This document shows, piece by piece, positions 17,816-26,457 of a DNA stretch of 64,000 nt. The DNA is from Galbitalea sp036271875 (GTDB taxonomy: Bacteria > Actinomycetota > Actinomycetes > Actinomycetales > Microbacteriaceae), in NCBI GenBank assembly GCA_036271875.1, contig DATAZU010000020.1:1-64000 (forward strand), given 5' to 3'. The notes under the pieces were generated by a model that was given only the letters and a program-made list of their open reading frames with translations, ran no database searches and had not been told where the DNA came from. The stretch's first letter is position 1, and each line of letters begins with the position of its first letter. Both the position numbers and the translations under genes were made by a program.

Positions 17816-19662
17816 GACCCAAGTCTCGCGCGGTAGTCCGTCCACGTCCTTGCAACGACGGTGAGGTCGGCTTCGTCAATCGCTTCGTTCGTGGCATCGA
17901 TGGACTCGACGTAGTACAGGGCCGGTATGCCGAGTTCGCCCTGCGTTCTCACATAGTTCAGCCACTCGGCGCGAGACGGCATTGGCCACTGGTCGGTGTC
18001 GATCGGATGTCCCGGCAGGGCGCGGGATGCGACGCCGTGCCTGAATAGGAGCTGGTCGACAACCGGAACCATAACGCCTTCCGGGTCCCGTTCGAGGACA
18101 TCGTTAAGGCGCACCACATCCGTCACATCGCCGAACGACGGGTGCATTGCGTGCGTGATGATCATGGCATCGAGCTTTGCGTCCTTGGCCGCGACATAGA
18201 GCGTGCGGAGCAGAGCGTGGAGCGCTCCGATGCCCCACGGACCGGGATGTCCCACCAGCGTTCTTCCGGTCGGCGCCCGCTGAGTGAAGTCGACCTTGAA
18301 CCCATCGGCATCCAGTCCTTCGGGACCGAGTAGCGATCGGACGATTCCAGAGAGGTGGTTCAGATACTCGGGGTTTGCCGGATCAACGGAAACCGCTGTG
18401 CCAGCGGCATCCAGGATGCATTCGGTCAGTGGGATGCCCTCGGGGTCCCAGGCCTTCCACCACAGCAGCACCCGATGACCTTCTGCATGCCGATCGGCGA
18501 TCCAGCCTTTGAGATCGGGCCAGTGTTCGAGGTCGGGCGTACCAGTCCCGTATTCCGCTTGCCAGCGGTCGTCGACCACGATCGTTCCGGGTTCAAGACC
18601 CGCGTGCCGTAACGTCCCGAGCAGTTCGTCGTAGACCGATTGACGCGCGTAATCGGGCGCGCCCGCAAGCGACGTTCCCGCCTCGGCGGCCTCACCCGCT
18701 CGCGGGCTGTTGCCCGTGCTCGCGGCGGCGTATCGCGCACACTGAGCACCCCAACCGCAGAAGATCGGTTCGAGCCACCAGCGAGCGGCGGTCGCGGTGG
18801 CCGTGGGTGCGAATCCGCGCTCGCCAAGGTCACGACAATAGTCATCGATCACCCGCCAGCCGTTCGGAGCGGGCCTGAGCACGACGACCGGCGAGGTCCA
18901 ACGCCCTTTGGCCAGCGTGTGACCGTCATAGTTCAGCCGAAGCAGGAAGCCGCCATCGATCGGCTCGTAGCGCAGGGTGGAGAACGTGAGTTGATCGACG
19001 GGCGCGACGATGGACATCCCCAGCCAGTCGCCCTCAGGCACTCCAGTAGGCGAGCTCGCCAAGTTCCGCCCGAGTCCGAGCACGAGTGGCGGTGGTGAAA
19101 ACACGGCGTTCAACCGACCCGGCTCGGCGTCGCCAACGACGCCGAGAGCAACCGCGGAGCTTGAGGCGCGCACGACCTGGATGGGCTCACTCGGTGTCGG
19201 AGAAAAGACCGAGGGGAACCGGATACCCGATCGAAACGTGCCTGCCGCACCGCCTGGCAGGGCGGCGTCCCCACCCAGCAGGGTGACGTCCGTGATCGCG
19301 CCATCGCCCTCTACCGTGACCGAGTAGTCGATATGGTCGGGCGTACAGCGCAGTATCGCCATCCTGCTACGCCAGGCTGTTCCGCGGCTTCCTATCGTGA
19401 GGACGACATCGTCACCCTCCTGCGCCAGCGATGGCTCGCCGATCGTGAAGGTTTCGTCGACCTGTGCCGCGGTGTGCACCGAGGAGAGGAGATTGAGTGT
19501 TAGCCACGAAACACCGGAACCGTCGCTCAGGTGCGCGATCGGAAAGCGGTCGAAACCCGCTCCGATACGACGAAGCTCGAGACGATATGTGTCTGTCTCG
19601 ATGCGAATGGCATCTCCCTCGCGTCGAACACGAACTCCCGGTGTTGTCGGCGAGGCGGTCAT
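17812..19662 (-). CDS. GH36-like (alpha-galactosidase-type) glycoside hydrolase
   Basis: 616 residues: a beta-rich N-terminal domain (about 1-270) then a TIM barrel. IVVDDRWQAEYGT is the barrel strand with the DD pair, LLWWKAWDPEG follows, and the likely nucleophile is the last Asp of GFKVDFTQ, as in GH36/GH31 clan enzymes. GELGIPALYYVE is near the C-terminus. The acid/base is not certain; RLNDVLERD is a candidate. A low-complexity insert rich in Ala/Gly (about 315-340) is unusual. ATG at 19662 was chosen so that operator G stays upstream. Probably cytosolic and first gene of a two-gene operon with the MBL protein. Sugar specificity is unknown. Confidence 0.78.
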   Translation of the reverse strand: MTASPTTPGVRVRREGDAIRIETDTYRLELRRIGAGFDRFPIAHLSDGSGVSWLTLNLLSSVHTAAQVDETFTIGEPSLAQEGDDVVLTIGSRGTAWRSRMAILRCTPDHIDYSVTVEGDGAITDVTLLGGDAALPGGAAGTFRSGIRFPSVFSPTPSEPIQVVRASSSAVALGVVGDAEPGRLNAVFSPPPLVLGLGRNLASSPTGVPEGDWLGMSIVAPVDQLTFSTLRYEPIDGGFLLRLNYDGHTLAKGRWTSPVVVLRPAPNGWRVIDDYCRDLGERGFAPTATATAARWWLEPIFCGWGAQCARYAAASTGNSPRAGEAAEAGTSLAGAPDYARQSVYDELLGTLRHAGLEPGTIVVDDRWQAEYGTGTPDLEHWPDLKGWIADRHAEGHRVLLWWKAWDPEGIPLTECILDAAGTAVSVDPANPEYLNHLSGIVRSLLGPEGLDADGFKVDFTQRAPTGRTLVGHPGPWGIGALHALLRTLYVAAKDAKLDAMIITHAMHPSFGDVTDVVRLNDVLERDPEGVMVPVVDQLLFRHGVASRALPGHPIDTDQWPMPSRAEWLNYVRTQGELGIPALYYVESIDATNEAIDEADLTVVARTWTDYRARLGS

Positions 19663-19674
19663 AGCGGATAGCGT

Positions 19675-19694
19675 ATCTAGTAACGTTGCCACAC
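19675..19694 (-). promoter_or_regulatory. LacI-type operator, site G (weak)
   Basis: The minus strand reads GTGTGGCAACGTTACTAGAT; the left 11 bases fit the consensus, the right half is degraded. It lies between the divergent GH36-like and GH84 genes. Confidence 0.45.
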
Positions 19695-21254
19695 GTGAAC
19701 TCGACCCGGGACTCGGCTCATTTGAACGTGCTGCCTTTCGCTCAGAATCTCGCTATCGACGGCCCTCCGGTCGATATCTCGGCAGCCGAGATCAAGGTGG
19801 GAAGGTCACCGGACTCGCGAGCCTGGATCGAACTGCGTGATCTCGACCCTCGAGCGCTTCCGCCGGAGGGATACGCGATACGCATCCGGGAACGGGACGG
19901 GGTTGCCCGCATCGTGCTTGCCGCCGCCGATGAAGCGGGAGAGCGATTCGGCCGGGTCGCGCTCGCCGACTTGTCGAGGGAGGACGGGGCGCGGTCAATA
20001 CCGCAGCTGAGCCTTCGCGACTGGCCGACGCTGCCAATACGCGGGGTAATCGAGGGCTTCTACGGGACACCGTGGAGTGACGCCGACAGGTTGTCGTTCT
20101 TCGAGTTCGCCGCCCGCAACCGCCTCAATGTTTATGTGTACGCGCCAAAAGACGACCCGATGCACCGGGAGCGCTGGCGGGAACTCTACGACGCGCCCGG
20201 ACTCGCGCGGCTTGCGGAACTCGTTCGTGCGGCAACGGCATCCGGCGTTCGGTTTGTCTACGCGATCCACCCCGCAACGTCGATGCGATACGGCGAGAAC
20301 TCGGACCACGCCGCCTTGGTCGCCCGCGCCGAGCAACTGTGGTCGATCGGCATTCGGTCTTTCGCCCTGCTGTTTGACGATGTTCCGTACGAGCTTGACG
20401 GAGAAGATGCGAAGAACTTCGGTGGACCCGGCGCAGCTCACGGTGACGCGTGTGCCCGCTTTGTGGCCGATTTTCTGGATAGACACTCGGGCGCCGAGCC
20501 GCTGATCATGGTGCCGACCGACTACGCCGGCAACGGGCGATCAGAGTACCGCTCCCAGTTGGTTGCGCAACTGCCCGAGACGGTCATCGTCTGGTGGACA
20601 GGATCGGATGTCGTGGTTGCCGACGTGACGCGGGGCGATGTCGAGGAGGCGGCCGCGGCGTTCGATCGACCCCTGTTGCTCTGGGACAACTACCCGGTCA
20701 ATGACTTCGACTTCAGCCGACTGTTCCTGGGTCCGCTTCAGGGCAGGGCGACCGACCTTGCTGCCGCTCCGCTCCTCGGCATCACCGCCAATCCGATGGT
20801 CCAGGCGACGGCATCGCGATTCGCCCTCGCAAGCATGGCCGAGTGGGCGTGGAACCCGGTCGCATACTCGGCAGCGGGTTCTGCCCGACGAGCGCTTGCT
20901 CAACTCGCGGGACCGGCACTCGCGACATTCGTCGACGTGCAGAGTTCGTGGCCGCCGTCCGCACCGCAGTCGGAGCGGTGGCAGCGGCTTCTGGCTGAGG
21001 ACTCGCCTGAACTGATCGAGTTGTGCGCGACGCTGGCCGCGACGCCAACGCCCGCCGGCAGACTCGGCGAAGAACTTGCTCCGTGGCTAGACGCCTCGCG
21101 ACTCGCAGCCTCGGCGATTTTGGCCGTGCTCGATCCGACATCCGACATTGACGAGCTTCGTAGCCATCGTGATCGCGTCGTGGCGGCCGCCGCGAATGTC
21201 ATACGGCAGCCGGTGATCGCCTTTGTCGAACGGGCGATCGCGGCGCGTGGCTAA
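19695..21254 (+). CDS. GH84 beta-N-acetylglucosaminidase
   Basis: 519 residues from GTG at 19695; TTG at 19686 or GTG at 19728 are alternatives and no start has a good ribosome-binding site. After a GH20b-like N-terminal domain (about 1-115) comes GVIEGFYGTPWS, the start of the GH84 barrel. The adjacent catalytic Asp pair is in LLFDDVPYE, and LLWDNYPVNDF is the third conserved block. GH84 enzymes use the substrate's own acetamido group to cut beta-linked GlcNAc. No signal peptide, so it works on imported sugars. Converges with the LacI gene, 4 bases apart. Confidence 0.9.
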   Translation: MNSTRDSAHLNVLPFAQNLAIDGPPVDISAAEIKVGRSPDSRAWIELRDLDPRALPPEGYAIRIRERDGVARIVLAAADEAGERFGRVALADLSREDGARSIPQLSLRDWPTLPIRGVIEGFYGTPWSDADRLSFFEFAARNRLNVYVYAPKDDPMHRERWRELYDAPGLARLAELVRAATASGVRFVYAIHPATSMRYGENSDHAALVARAEQLWSIGIRSFALLFDDVPYELDGEDAKNFGGPGAAHGDACARFVADFLDRHSGAEPLIMVPTDYAGNGRSEYRSQLVAQLPETVIVWWTGSDVVVADVTRGDVEEAAAAFDRPLLLWDNYPVNDFDFSRLFLGPLQGRATDLAAAPLLGITANPMVQATASRFALASMAEWAWNPVAYSAAGSARRALAQLAGPALATFVDVQSSWPPSAPQSERWQRLLAEDSPELIELCATLAATPTPAGRLGEELAPWLDASRLAASAILAVLDPTSDIDELRSHRDRVVAAAANVIRQPVIAFVERAIAARG

Positions 21255-21258
21255 AGAC

Positions 21259-22290
21259 CTAGGGTTTGCGTGGCGCGGCGGTGGAACCGCGCGGGAGGAT
21301 TTGCGCGTCGAGCACGACTGTTTCGATTGGCCCGGCGGGAACGTCAATTCGTCCAAGGAGCCTGGTGAGCGCGGCGGAACCGAGGGCGACCGCATCCTGG
21401 GCGACGGCGGTCATCCCCGGCGTCACCATGCTCATCCACGCGGCGTCGTCGAACGACACGATACTCACATCATCCGGCACGCGCAGACCCAGGTCGCCAG
21501 CAGCTCGCCACACACCCTCGGCAAGGATGTTGTTCGCAGAGAACACGGCCGTCGGACGATCACGACGTGCCAGAAGGTCGACCGCCGCGCGCCGCGCGTC
21601 GCCGACATCCGATCCAACCGGAACCAACAGCGTCGGATCGGGGGCGAGCCCGGAATCTTCGAGCGATCTCATGTAGCCAGCGAATCGGTCGGCGCCGGTC
21701 GTCCACTCCGTCTCATCGATGAGTAAGGCGATTCGTCGGTGTCCGAGCGAGACCAGGTGATCGCTTAGTCTTCTGGATGCCGTCGCGTTGTCGACGACGA
21801 CCGCATCCGCCGCGCCGTTTGAGAATGTGCGGTCCGCCTCGACGATGGGAATGTGCTGGCGAAGCAGATAGGTCGAGATTTCGGCCGAGACGGGCGTCAC
21901 GATCACGCCGGCGACGCGCATACCAACGAATGCTTTCGCGGCGTCGATCTCCTCGGCCGCGTCACCCCTGTCGTCAACCAGGATCATGGTGTAGCCGTGC
22001 TGCCGTGCACCCCGCGCGATACCGGCGGCGAAGTCGGCATAGAAAGGATTCCGAAGATCGGAAACCAGTACGCCGATCGAACGGCTCTGTTGTTTGCGGA
22101 GGCTGCTGGCCATCGCGTGCGGAACGTAGCCCAGATCCTCGGCGACTGCGCGCACGCGTTCGCGTACCGTCGCAGCGACGTAGCCCTCGCCGCTCAAGGC
22201 CCTGGCGGTCGTCGACTGGGAAACCCCCGCCGCCTTTGCAACGTCCTTGATGGTTGCTCTGCGTAGGAGCGGCGCATCCACCTCGTCCAT
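21259..22290 (-). CDS. LacI-family repressor, probable master regulator of the sugar locus
   Basis: 343 residues. The N-terminal helix-turn-helix is ATIKDVAKAAGVSQSTTARAL, close to the LacI consensus with VSxxTxxR, followed by the hinge helix ending HAMASSLRKQQS. The rest is the periplasmic-binding-like sugar sensor (GVLVSDLRNPFYADF, then DNATASRRLSDHLVSLGHRR, and DDVSIVSFDD). It diverges from the permease genes; the perfect palindrome at 22384 lies between them. The same site recurs at six other places in the locus, so this is the best candidate for their regulator. The inducer is probably an oligosaccharide or its product. Confidence 0.92.
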   Translation of the reverse strand: MDEVDAPLLRRATIKDVAKAAGVSQSTTARALSGEGYVAATVRERVRAVAEDLGYVPHAMASSLRKQQSRSIGVLVSDLRNPFYADFAAGIARGARQHGYTMILVDDRGDAAEEIDAAKAFVGMRVAGVIVTPVSAEISTYLLRQHIPIVEADRTFSNGAADAVVVDNATASRRLSDHLVSLGHRRIALLIDETEWTTGADRFAGYMRSLEDSGLAPDPTLLVPVGSDVGDARRAAVDLLARRDRPTAVFSANNILAEGVWRAAGDLGLRVPDDVSIVSFDDAAWMSMVTPGMTAVAQDAVALGSAALTRLLGRIDVPAGPIETVVLDAQILPRGSTAAPRKP

Positions 22291-22346
22291 CGCTGGTCCT
22301 CTCGCTTGCGATTCATCGCTACTGTACTGGCGTCAGCGCAAGCGCC

Positions 22347-22376
22347 TTGCAAAGCGGAACCCCAGTAGCTTATAGT
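22347..22376 (+). promoter_or_regulatory. Promoter of the permease genes
   Basis: -35 TTGCAA at 22347-22352, 18-base spacer, -10 TATAGT at 22371-22376. The predicted transcription start falls at the edge of operator D. Confidence 0.6.
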
Positions 22377-22383
22377 CGCAGCA

Positions 22384-22403
22384 ATGTGGCATCGTTGCCA
22401 CAT
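22384..22403 (+). promoter_or_regulatory. LacI-type operator, site D (best match)
   Basis: ATGTGGCATCGTTGCCACAT is almost a perfect palindrome with the central CG step typical of LacI-family sites. It lies just after the -10 box and 43 bases before the permease ATG, and also upstream of the lacI-type gene, so it could serve autoregulation. Confidence 0.8.
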
Positions 22404-22445
22404 CATTTTGGACTCAAGTCGAAAGACGAAAAAGAGGAGCATCCG

Positions 22446-23414
22446 ATGGCAATTGCTGAGTCCACCGATGCGACAGTGCCAGCGGTGCCCAAGCCAAAGC
22501 GCCGACCCAAGTACACGAAGCTGCAGCGACGCGAACACCGAGCCGCATACCTCTTTATTTTGCCGTGGATCGTTGGTTTCCTGATCTTCAATCTCGGCGC
22601 GATGATCTACAGCCTGGTGCTGTCATTCACCAACTACGATCTGGCAACGAATTCCGCATCTTTCATTGGCACCGCAAACTATCAAGAGCTGTTCAGTGAC
22701 CCGAAGGTCATGCTTTCGCTTGGTAACACGCTGTACTACGCAATCCTCGCGGTTCCCCTCGAAATAGTTGTCGCACTCATCCTCGCGATGATCCTGAACA
22801 ACGTGAAGAAGGGAGCGGGGATTTTCCGGGTCATCTACTACCTGCCGAAGATGACGCCCGCCGTGGCGACGGCATCCATCTTCCTGCTCATCCTGAACGG
22901 CAACGAAGGTGCTCTCAACAAATTTCTGGCGTTCTTCGGCATCACCGGCCCGCAATGGCTGATCGACCCAAGCTGGGTCAAGGTCACCATCGTAATCATC
23001 ACGCTCTGGAGTCTCTCGGGCACGATGATCATCCTGCTGGCCGCCCTTAAGAATGTGCCCGTCGACCTCTATGAGGCGTCCGCCATTGATGGGGCAGGGC
23101 CGATACGACAGTTCTTTCGCATCACGCTTCCAATGATCTCGAACGCCCTGTTCTTTAACATCATTGTGCTGACCATCGCGGCTCTCCAGGTATTCGATGT
23201 TGTCTACATCCTGTTCTGGCGCGATCAGACGAACGCCTCGCCGGACTCGTCGCTGTTCGTCGCCATCTATCTCTTCCAGGAGGCGTTCCAGCGCTTCAAC
23301 ATGGGCTTCGCCGCAGCGATTGCGTGGATGCTGTTCCTGATCATCATGGTGGTCACGGTCATCCAGGTGAGGTTCGGCAATCGGTTCGTCTATTACGAAG
23401 GGGATCGCGACTGA
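22446..23414 (+). CDS. Sugar ABC transporter permease, MalF/UgpA type
   Basis: 322 residues with six membrane segments; the first begins at about residue 40 (YLFILPWIVGFLIFNLGAMI) after a basic cytoplasmic tail. The cytoplasmic coupling loop is DLYEASAIDGAGPIRQFFRITLP, the EAA motif of binding-protein-dependent importers. ATG at 22446 follows GAGGAG. Overlaps the second permease by one base. Imports an oligosaccharide with the lipoprotein at 24859-26232. No ATPase gene accompanies it. Confidence 0.93.
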   Translation: MAIAESTDATVPAVPKPKRRPKYTKLQRREHRAAYLFILPWIVGFLIFNLGAMIYSLVLSFTNYDLATNSASFIGTANYQELFSDPKVMLSLGNTLYYAILAVPLEIVVALILAMILNNVKKGAGIFRVIYYLPKMTPAVATASIFLLILNGNEGALNKFLAFFGITGPQWLIDPSWVKVTIVIITLWSLSGTMIILLAALKNVPVDLYEASAIDGAGPIRQFFRITLPMISNALFFNIIVLTIAALQVFDVVYILFWRDQTNASPDSSLFVAIYLFQEAFQRFNMGFAAAIAWMLFLIIMVVTVIQVRFGNRFVYYEGDRD

Positions 23415-24346
23415 TGTCCGTCACCACCTTGCCCCAGGTCGCTGCGGAATCGTCGCCGGACGCCGCGAGCGCCGCCGCGAAACGGCCACGACGCTGGTAT
23501 CGTCCGCGCACGCTGGTCGGCCGTATTATCCAGTGGGCGATACTGCTGCTCTTTTCCGCCGCGTTCCTCTATCCGTTGCTGTGGTTGATCTCAGCGTCAT
23601 TCAAGCCTCGCGGCGACGTCCTCGACAACCGGCTGATTCCGAAAACTTTCACCTGGGACAACTACTGGCAGGTCTGGCAGCAGCTGCCGCTGTTGGACTG
23701 GCTGGGCAACAGCGTGATGATCGCCGTCCTCTCCGCGCTGCTCGTGACGGTCTCGAGTTCGCTCGTCGCGTTCGGCTTTGCGTACTTCCGGTTCCCGGGG
23801 CGCAACATCCTGTTCGGCCTGGTGCTTGGCACCATGATGCTGCCGACGGCGGTCACCATGATTCCCACCTACCTCATCTGGAAGGATATCGGCCTTCTGG
23901 GCACGAATGTACCGCTATGGGGCGGCAGCCTGTTCGGCTCGGCGTTCTACATCTTCCTGCAGCGGCAGTTCTTCCTTGGGTTGCCCCGAGAATTGTTCGA
24001 GGCGGCCAGGATCGATGGCGCGAGCTATTGGGGGCTCTTCTGGCGGATCGCCAGACCCCTGTCGATGCCGTCGTTCATCATCGTGTTCATCTTCGAATTC
24101 CAGGCCAGCTGGAATAATCTGCAGGGCGCGCTCATCTACCTGAACCTTGGCGGGCCGCAGCAGTACACGGTGCCGCTCGGTATTAATTACGCGCTGCAGT
24201 TATTCAGCCCGACCTCCGGTGGCCAGGGCGACTACCAATGGGTTATGACGGCGGCACTCATCGTCACGCTGCCAATGCTGCTGGTGTTCGCTTTCGGAAA
24301 CCGCTACTTTATCGAGGGCATCGCCACCCAGGGGCGCAAGGGCTGA
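23414..24346 (+). CDS. Sugar ABC transporter permease, MalG/UgpE type
   Basis: 310 residues. A 35-residue cytoplasmic tail is followed by six membrane segments; SASFKPRGDV and NYWQVW are typical of the MalG side, and the EAA loop reads ELFEAARIDGASYWGLFWRI. Start ATG overlaps the upstream permease stop (TGATG). Forms the heterodimeric channel with the first permease. Confidence 0.93.
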   Translation: MSVTTLPQVAAESSPDAASAAAKRPRRWYRPRTLVGRIIQWAILLLFSAAFLYPLLWLISASFKPRGDVLDNRLIPKTFTWDNYWQVWQQLPLLDWLGNSVMIAVLSALLVTVSSSLVAFGFAYFRFPGRNILFGLVLGTMMLPTAVTMIPTYLIWKDIGLLGTNVPLWGGSLFGSAFYIFLQRQFFLGLPRELFEAARIDGASYWGLFWRIARPLSMPSFIIVFIFEFQASWNNLQGALIYLNLGGPQQYTVPLGINYALQLFSPTSGGQGDYQWVMTAALIVTLPMLLVFAFGNRYFIEGIATQGRKG

Positions 24347-24806
24347 CCCTTTCGAACTCATTGTTCTGCGAAGCGCCAGACCGGATCCGGGCCGGTATGT
24401 GCGCACTCCAGGTCGGGTCTGCACTACTGGCCCGGGTGTAATCCGCACAAGCCCGTCAAGCGATGCGGCGCTTGGCGCATGGTGCGGGACTATACCTCCC
24501 GGGCGGCGTCCGCCTGTGGTTGCTAGGAACCCGGCGCGAACGCAGTATCGCTCGACAGCCGCTGAGTGATCGTGATGGGCGGTGCCCAGCCGACTATCCG
24601 ACCCGAAGCCAACGGGTGCGGTCCTTCTTGGTCGGCCGATTGGCGCCCGGTCTTTGTGGACGCGGACCGTCGCGCGTACACCGGGGCAGCACGTGGGAGG
24701 GCCGCGCGCAACTCATGCTGCGCGACGACACCTTCGGGCAGCGTCCGCCATGTTTGCTGGAATTCGGCGCGAATAAACACCGCTGAGCATGAGTTATGCG
24801 CAAAGG
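24347..24806. other. Intergenic stretch with no supported gene
   Basis: This 460-base gap between the permease genes and the converging binding-protein gene has open frames on both strands, the longest on the minus strand at about 24523-24786, but none has a recognisable motif or ribosome-binding site. It could be a relic of a lost gene. Confidence 0.5.
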
Positions 24807-24844
24807 AAAAAGGGTGGGCCGCCCGAAGGCCACCCACCCTTTTT
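24807..24844. terminator. Bidirectional rho-independent terminator
   Basis: AAAAAGGGTGGG at 24807-24818 pairs perfectly with CCCACCCTTTTT at 24833-24844 around a GC-rich loop. It ends with a T-run on either strand, so it can stop both the binding-protein gene (minus, ending at 24859) and read-through from the permeases. Confidence 0.85.
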
Positions 24845-24858
24845 GGCGGTACGCAGGA

Positions 24859-26232
24859 CTACTTGGTGTCCTGCTTGTACGCGAGCATCGCCGCGGCTTG
24901 CGCGTCGTCCAATGCTTCCTTCACCGTCTTGGATCCCTCGAGAGCCGGGACGATTGCGTTCTGCAGTTCCGTGTTGATATCAAGGCCAGCCGGCGACGAT
25001 CCGAGATTCACACCGTGCTTGAGACTGTCATTGTATGCGGCAATGACCTGGTCAAATCCAGCGTTACCCGACGGTTTCATGTACTGGTCGTTGATGATCT
25101 TGTCAGCGGTGGACGATCCGGTGAACAGACCCGTGAAGATCGAACCGGGAGTGCTGGCGACCGTCTTCAGGCGAGCCTTTGTCGCGGTGATCCACGCTCC
25201 GTCTGAGGTGAGGTCCAGAGCCCACTTGCAGGCGGCCGATGGATTCTTCGCGCCCTTCGGGATCACCAGGGCCGCGCCGTCGGCGATGCCGATCGACTGG
25301 TCCTGCGGATTCTTCAGCGCGATGCCGGAGATGTCCACGCCGGCGGTGTTGCCGGTGAGGACGTTCGGGTACCACTGCTGGTTAAACTCGGCGGCAACCT
25401 GGTCTTTCGCGAATTGATTGTCGTTACCGAAGTAGTCGAACGTGTTCGAGAAACTCTTCGCCTTGTCGTAGCCGCCCTCCTCGTTGTAGAGCTTCTTCAG
25501 CCACGTGAGTGCTTTGATGTTGTTCGCATCGTTGAGCGTCGGCTTGCCATTCGCATCCATGATCTTGCCGCCGAAAACGAGGAACCATGATGAGGCGTTT
25601 CCCGGCATATTCGGATCGAGACCCATGAGGGTCGGGTTGCCGCTGCTGTCGAACTTGGTCAGCTTTTTGACTGCCGCGAGCACCTTGCTCGGGTCTGAGG
25701 TGTCGAAGTCACTTGCCTTGACGCCTGCCTTATCCAACACCCGCATGTTAAGCATCAGCGCTGCTGTCTGCCAGAACTGCGGAATCCCGTAGATCTTGCC
25801 CTGGTACTTCATAGAATCGATGACGGCAGGATAGTAGTGCGAGTCGGGCTTCACGTTGTTCGCCGAGTAGCACTGGTCGAGCGGGTAGATCAGCCCCTTC
25901 GCCGCATACTCGGCTACGTCGCTTCGGTCCATCTGCACGACGTCGGGAACATCACCGCTCGCCAACTGCGCCGCGAACTTCTGTGGGTCGAAGTCGGCTT
26001 TGTTGAGCGTGATAGTCACACCCTTCAGTTGCTTCGCCGCATACGCAACCCGAGAGGTGGCGACCTCGTCACCCGTTGTCATTCCATCGGTCCTCATCGA
26101 ACCCGACACCTTCGAAGTGAACTTCGGCACCGCCGGACTGGTTGATGACGAGCCGCCCGAGCTACATGCTGTGGCGAGTAGGGCCACGGACGCCACCACC
26201 GCGATGGCGGCAGCTGTCTTTCTGAGTTTCAT
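24859..26232 (-). CDS. Sugar-binding lipoprotein of ABC transporter
   Basis: 457 residues of the family 1 extracellular solute-binding type. The N-terminal KLRKTAAAIAVVASVALLAT is a lipoprotein signal, with the lipobox LLATAC placing the modified Cys at residue 23, followed by a Ser/Gly linker. FAAQLASGDVPDVVQMD and KIYGIPQFWQTAALMLN are standard family blocks. ATG at 26232 is preceded by GAAAGGG. It faces the permeases from the other strand but carries the same operator upstream, so the split operon is probably co-regulated. Binds the imported oligosaccharide outside the membrane. Confidence 0.93.
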   Translation of the reverse strand: MKLRKTAAAIAVVASVALLATACSSGGSSSTSPAVPKFTSKVSGSMRTDGMTTGDEVATSRVAYAAKQLKGVTITLNKADFDPQKFAAQLASGDVPDVVQMDRSDVAEYAAKGLIYPLDQCYSANNVKPDSHYYPAVIDSMKYQGKIYGIPQFWQTAALMLNMRVLDKAGVKASDFDTSDPSKVLAAVKKLTKFDSSGNPTLMGLDPNMPGNASSWFLVFGGKIMDANGKPTLNDANNIKALTWLKKLYNEEGGYDKAKSFSNTFDYFGNDNQFAKDQVAAEFNQQWYPNVLTGNTAGVDISGIALKNPQDQSIGIADGAALVIPKGAKNPSAACKWALDLTSDGAWITATKARLKTVASTPGSIFTGLFTGSSTADKIINDQYMKPSGNAGFDQVIAAYNDSLKHGVNLGSSPAGLDINTELQNAIVPALEGSKTVKEALDDAQAAAMLAYKQDTK

Positions 26233-26299
26233 GCGAAATCCCTTTCGAACGCTGTACACGCCGGCGTCATCGTCGACGTGGAGGGGTATGCGGGACGGA

Positions 26300-26319
26300 A
26301 TGTGACAACCTTCCCACAT
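26300..26319 (-). promoter_or_regulatory. LacI-type operator, site E
   Basis: The minus strand reads ATGTGGGAAGGTTGTCACAT. It lies 4 bases after the predicted -10 box of the binding-protein promoter. Confidence 0.7.
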
Positions 26320-26323
26320 TCGT

Positions 26324-26352
26324 ACAATAGCGGCGGCCATGCACATCCACAA
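26324..26352 (-). promoter_or_regulatory. Promoter of the binding-protein gene
   Basis: On the minus strand: -35 TTGTGG at 26352-26347, 17-base spacer, -10 TATTGT at 26329-26324. The leader of about 85 bases to the ATG contains operator E. Confidence 0.5.
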
Positions 26353-26457
26353 CCCTGAGATCTCGAGGGTGATGAAACCAAGCACGATCCGACCATTCCG
26401 GTGATTTAGCGGACAGCCGTCGCTTGAGCGCTCTATTTGGTAGGAGTGAGATCGTTT

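Noticed and set aside
24523..24786. Minus-strand open frame in the gap between the permeases and the binding protein
   Set aside because: No ribosome-binding site, no recognisable motif, and its upstream end runs into the terminator stem.
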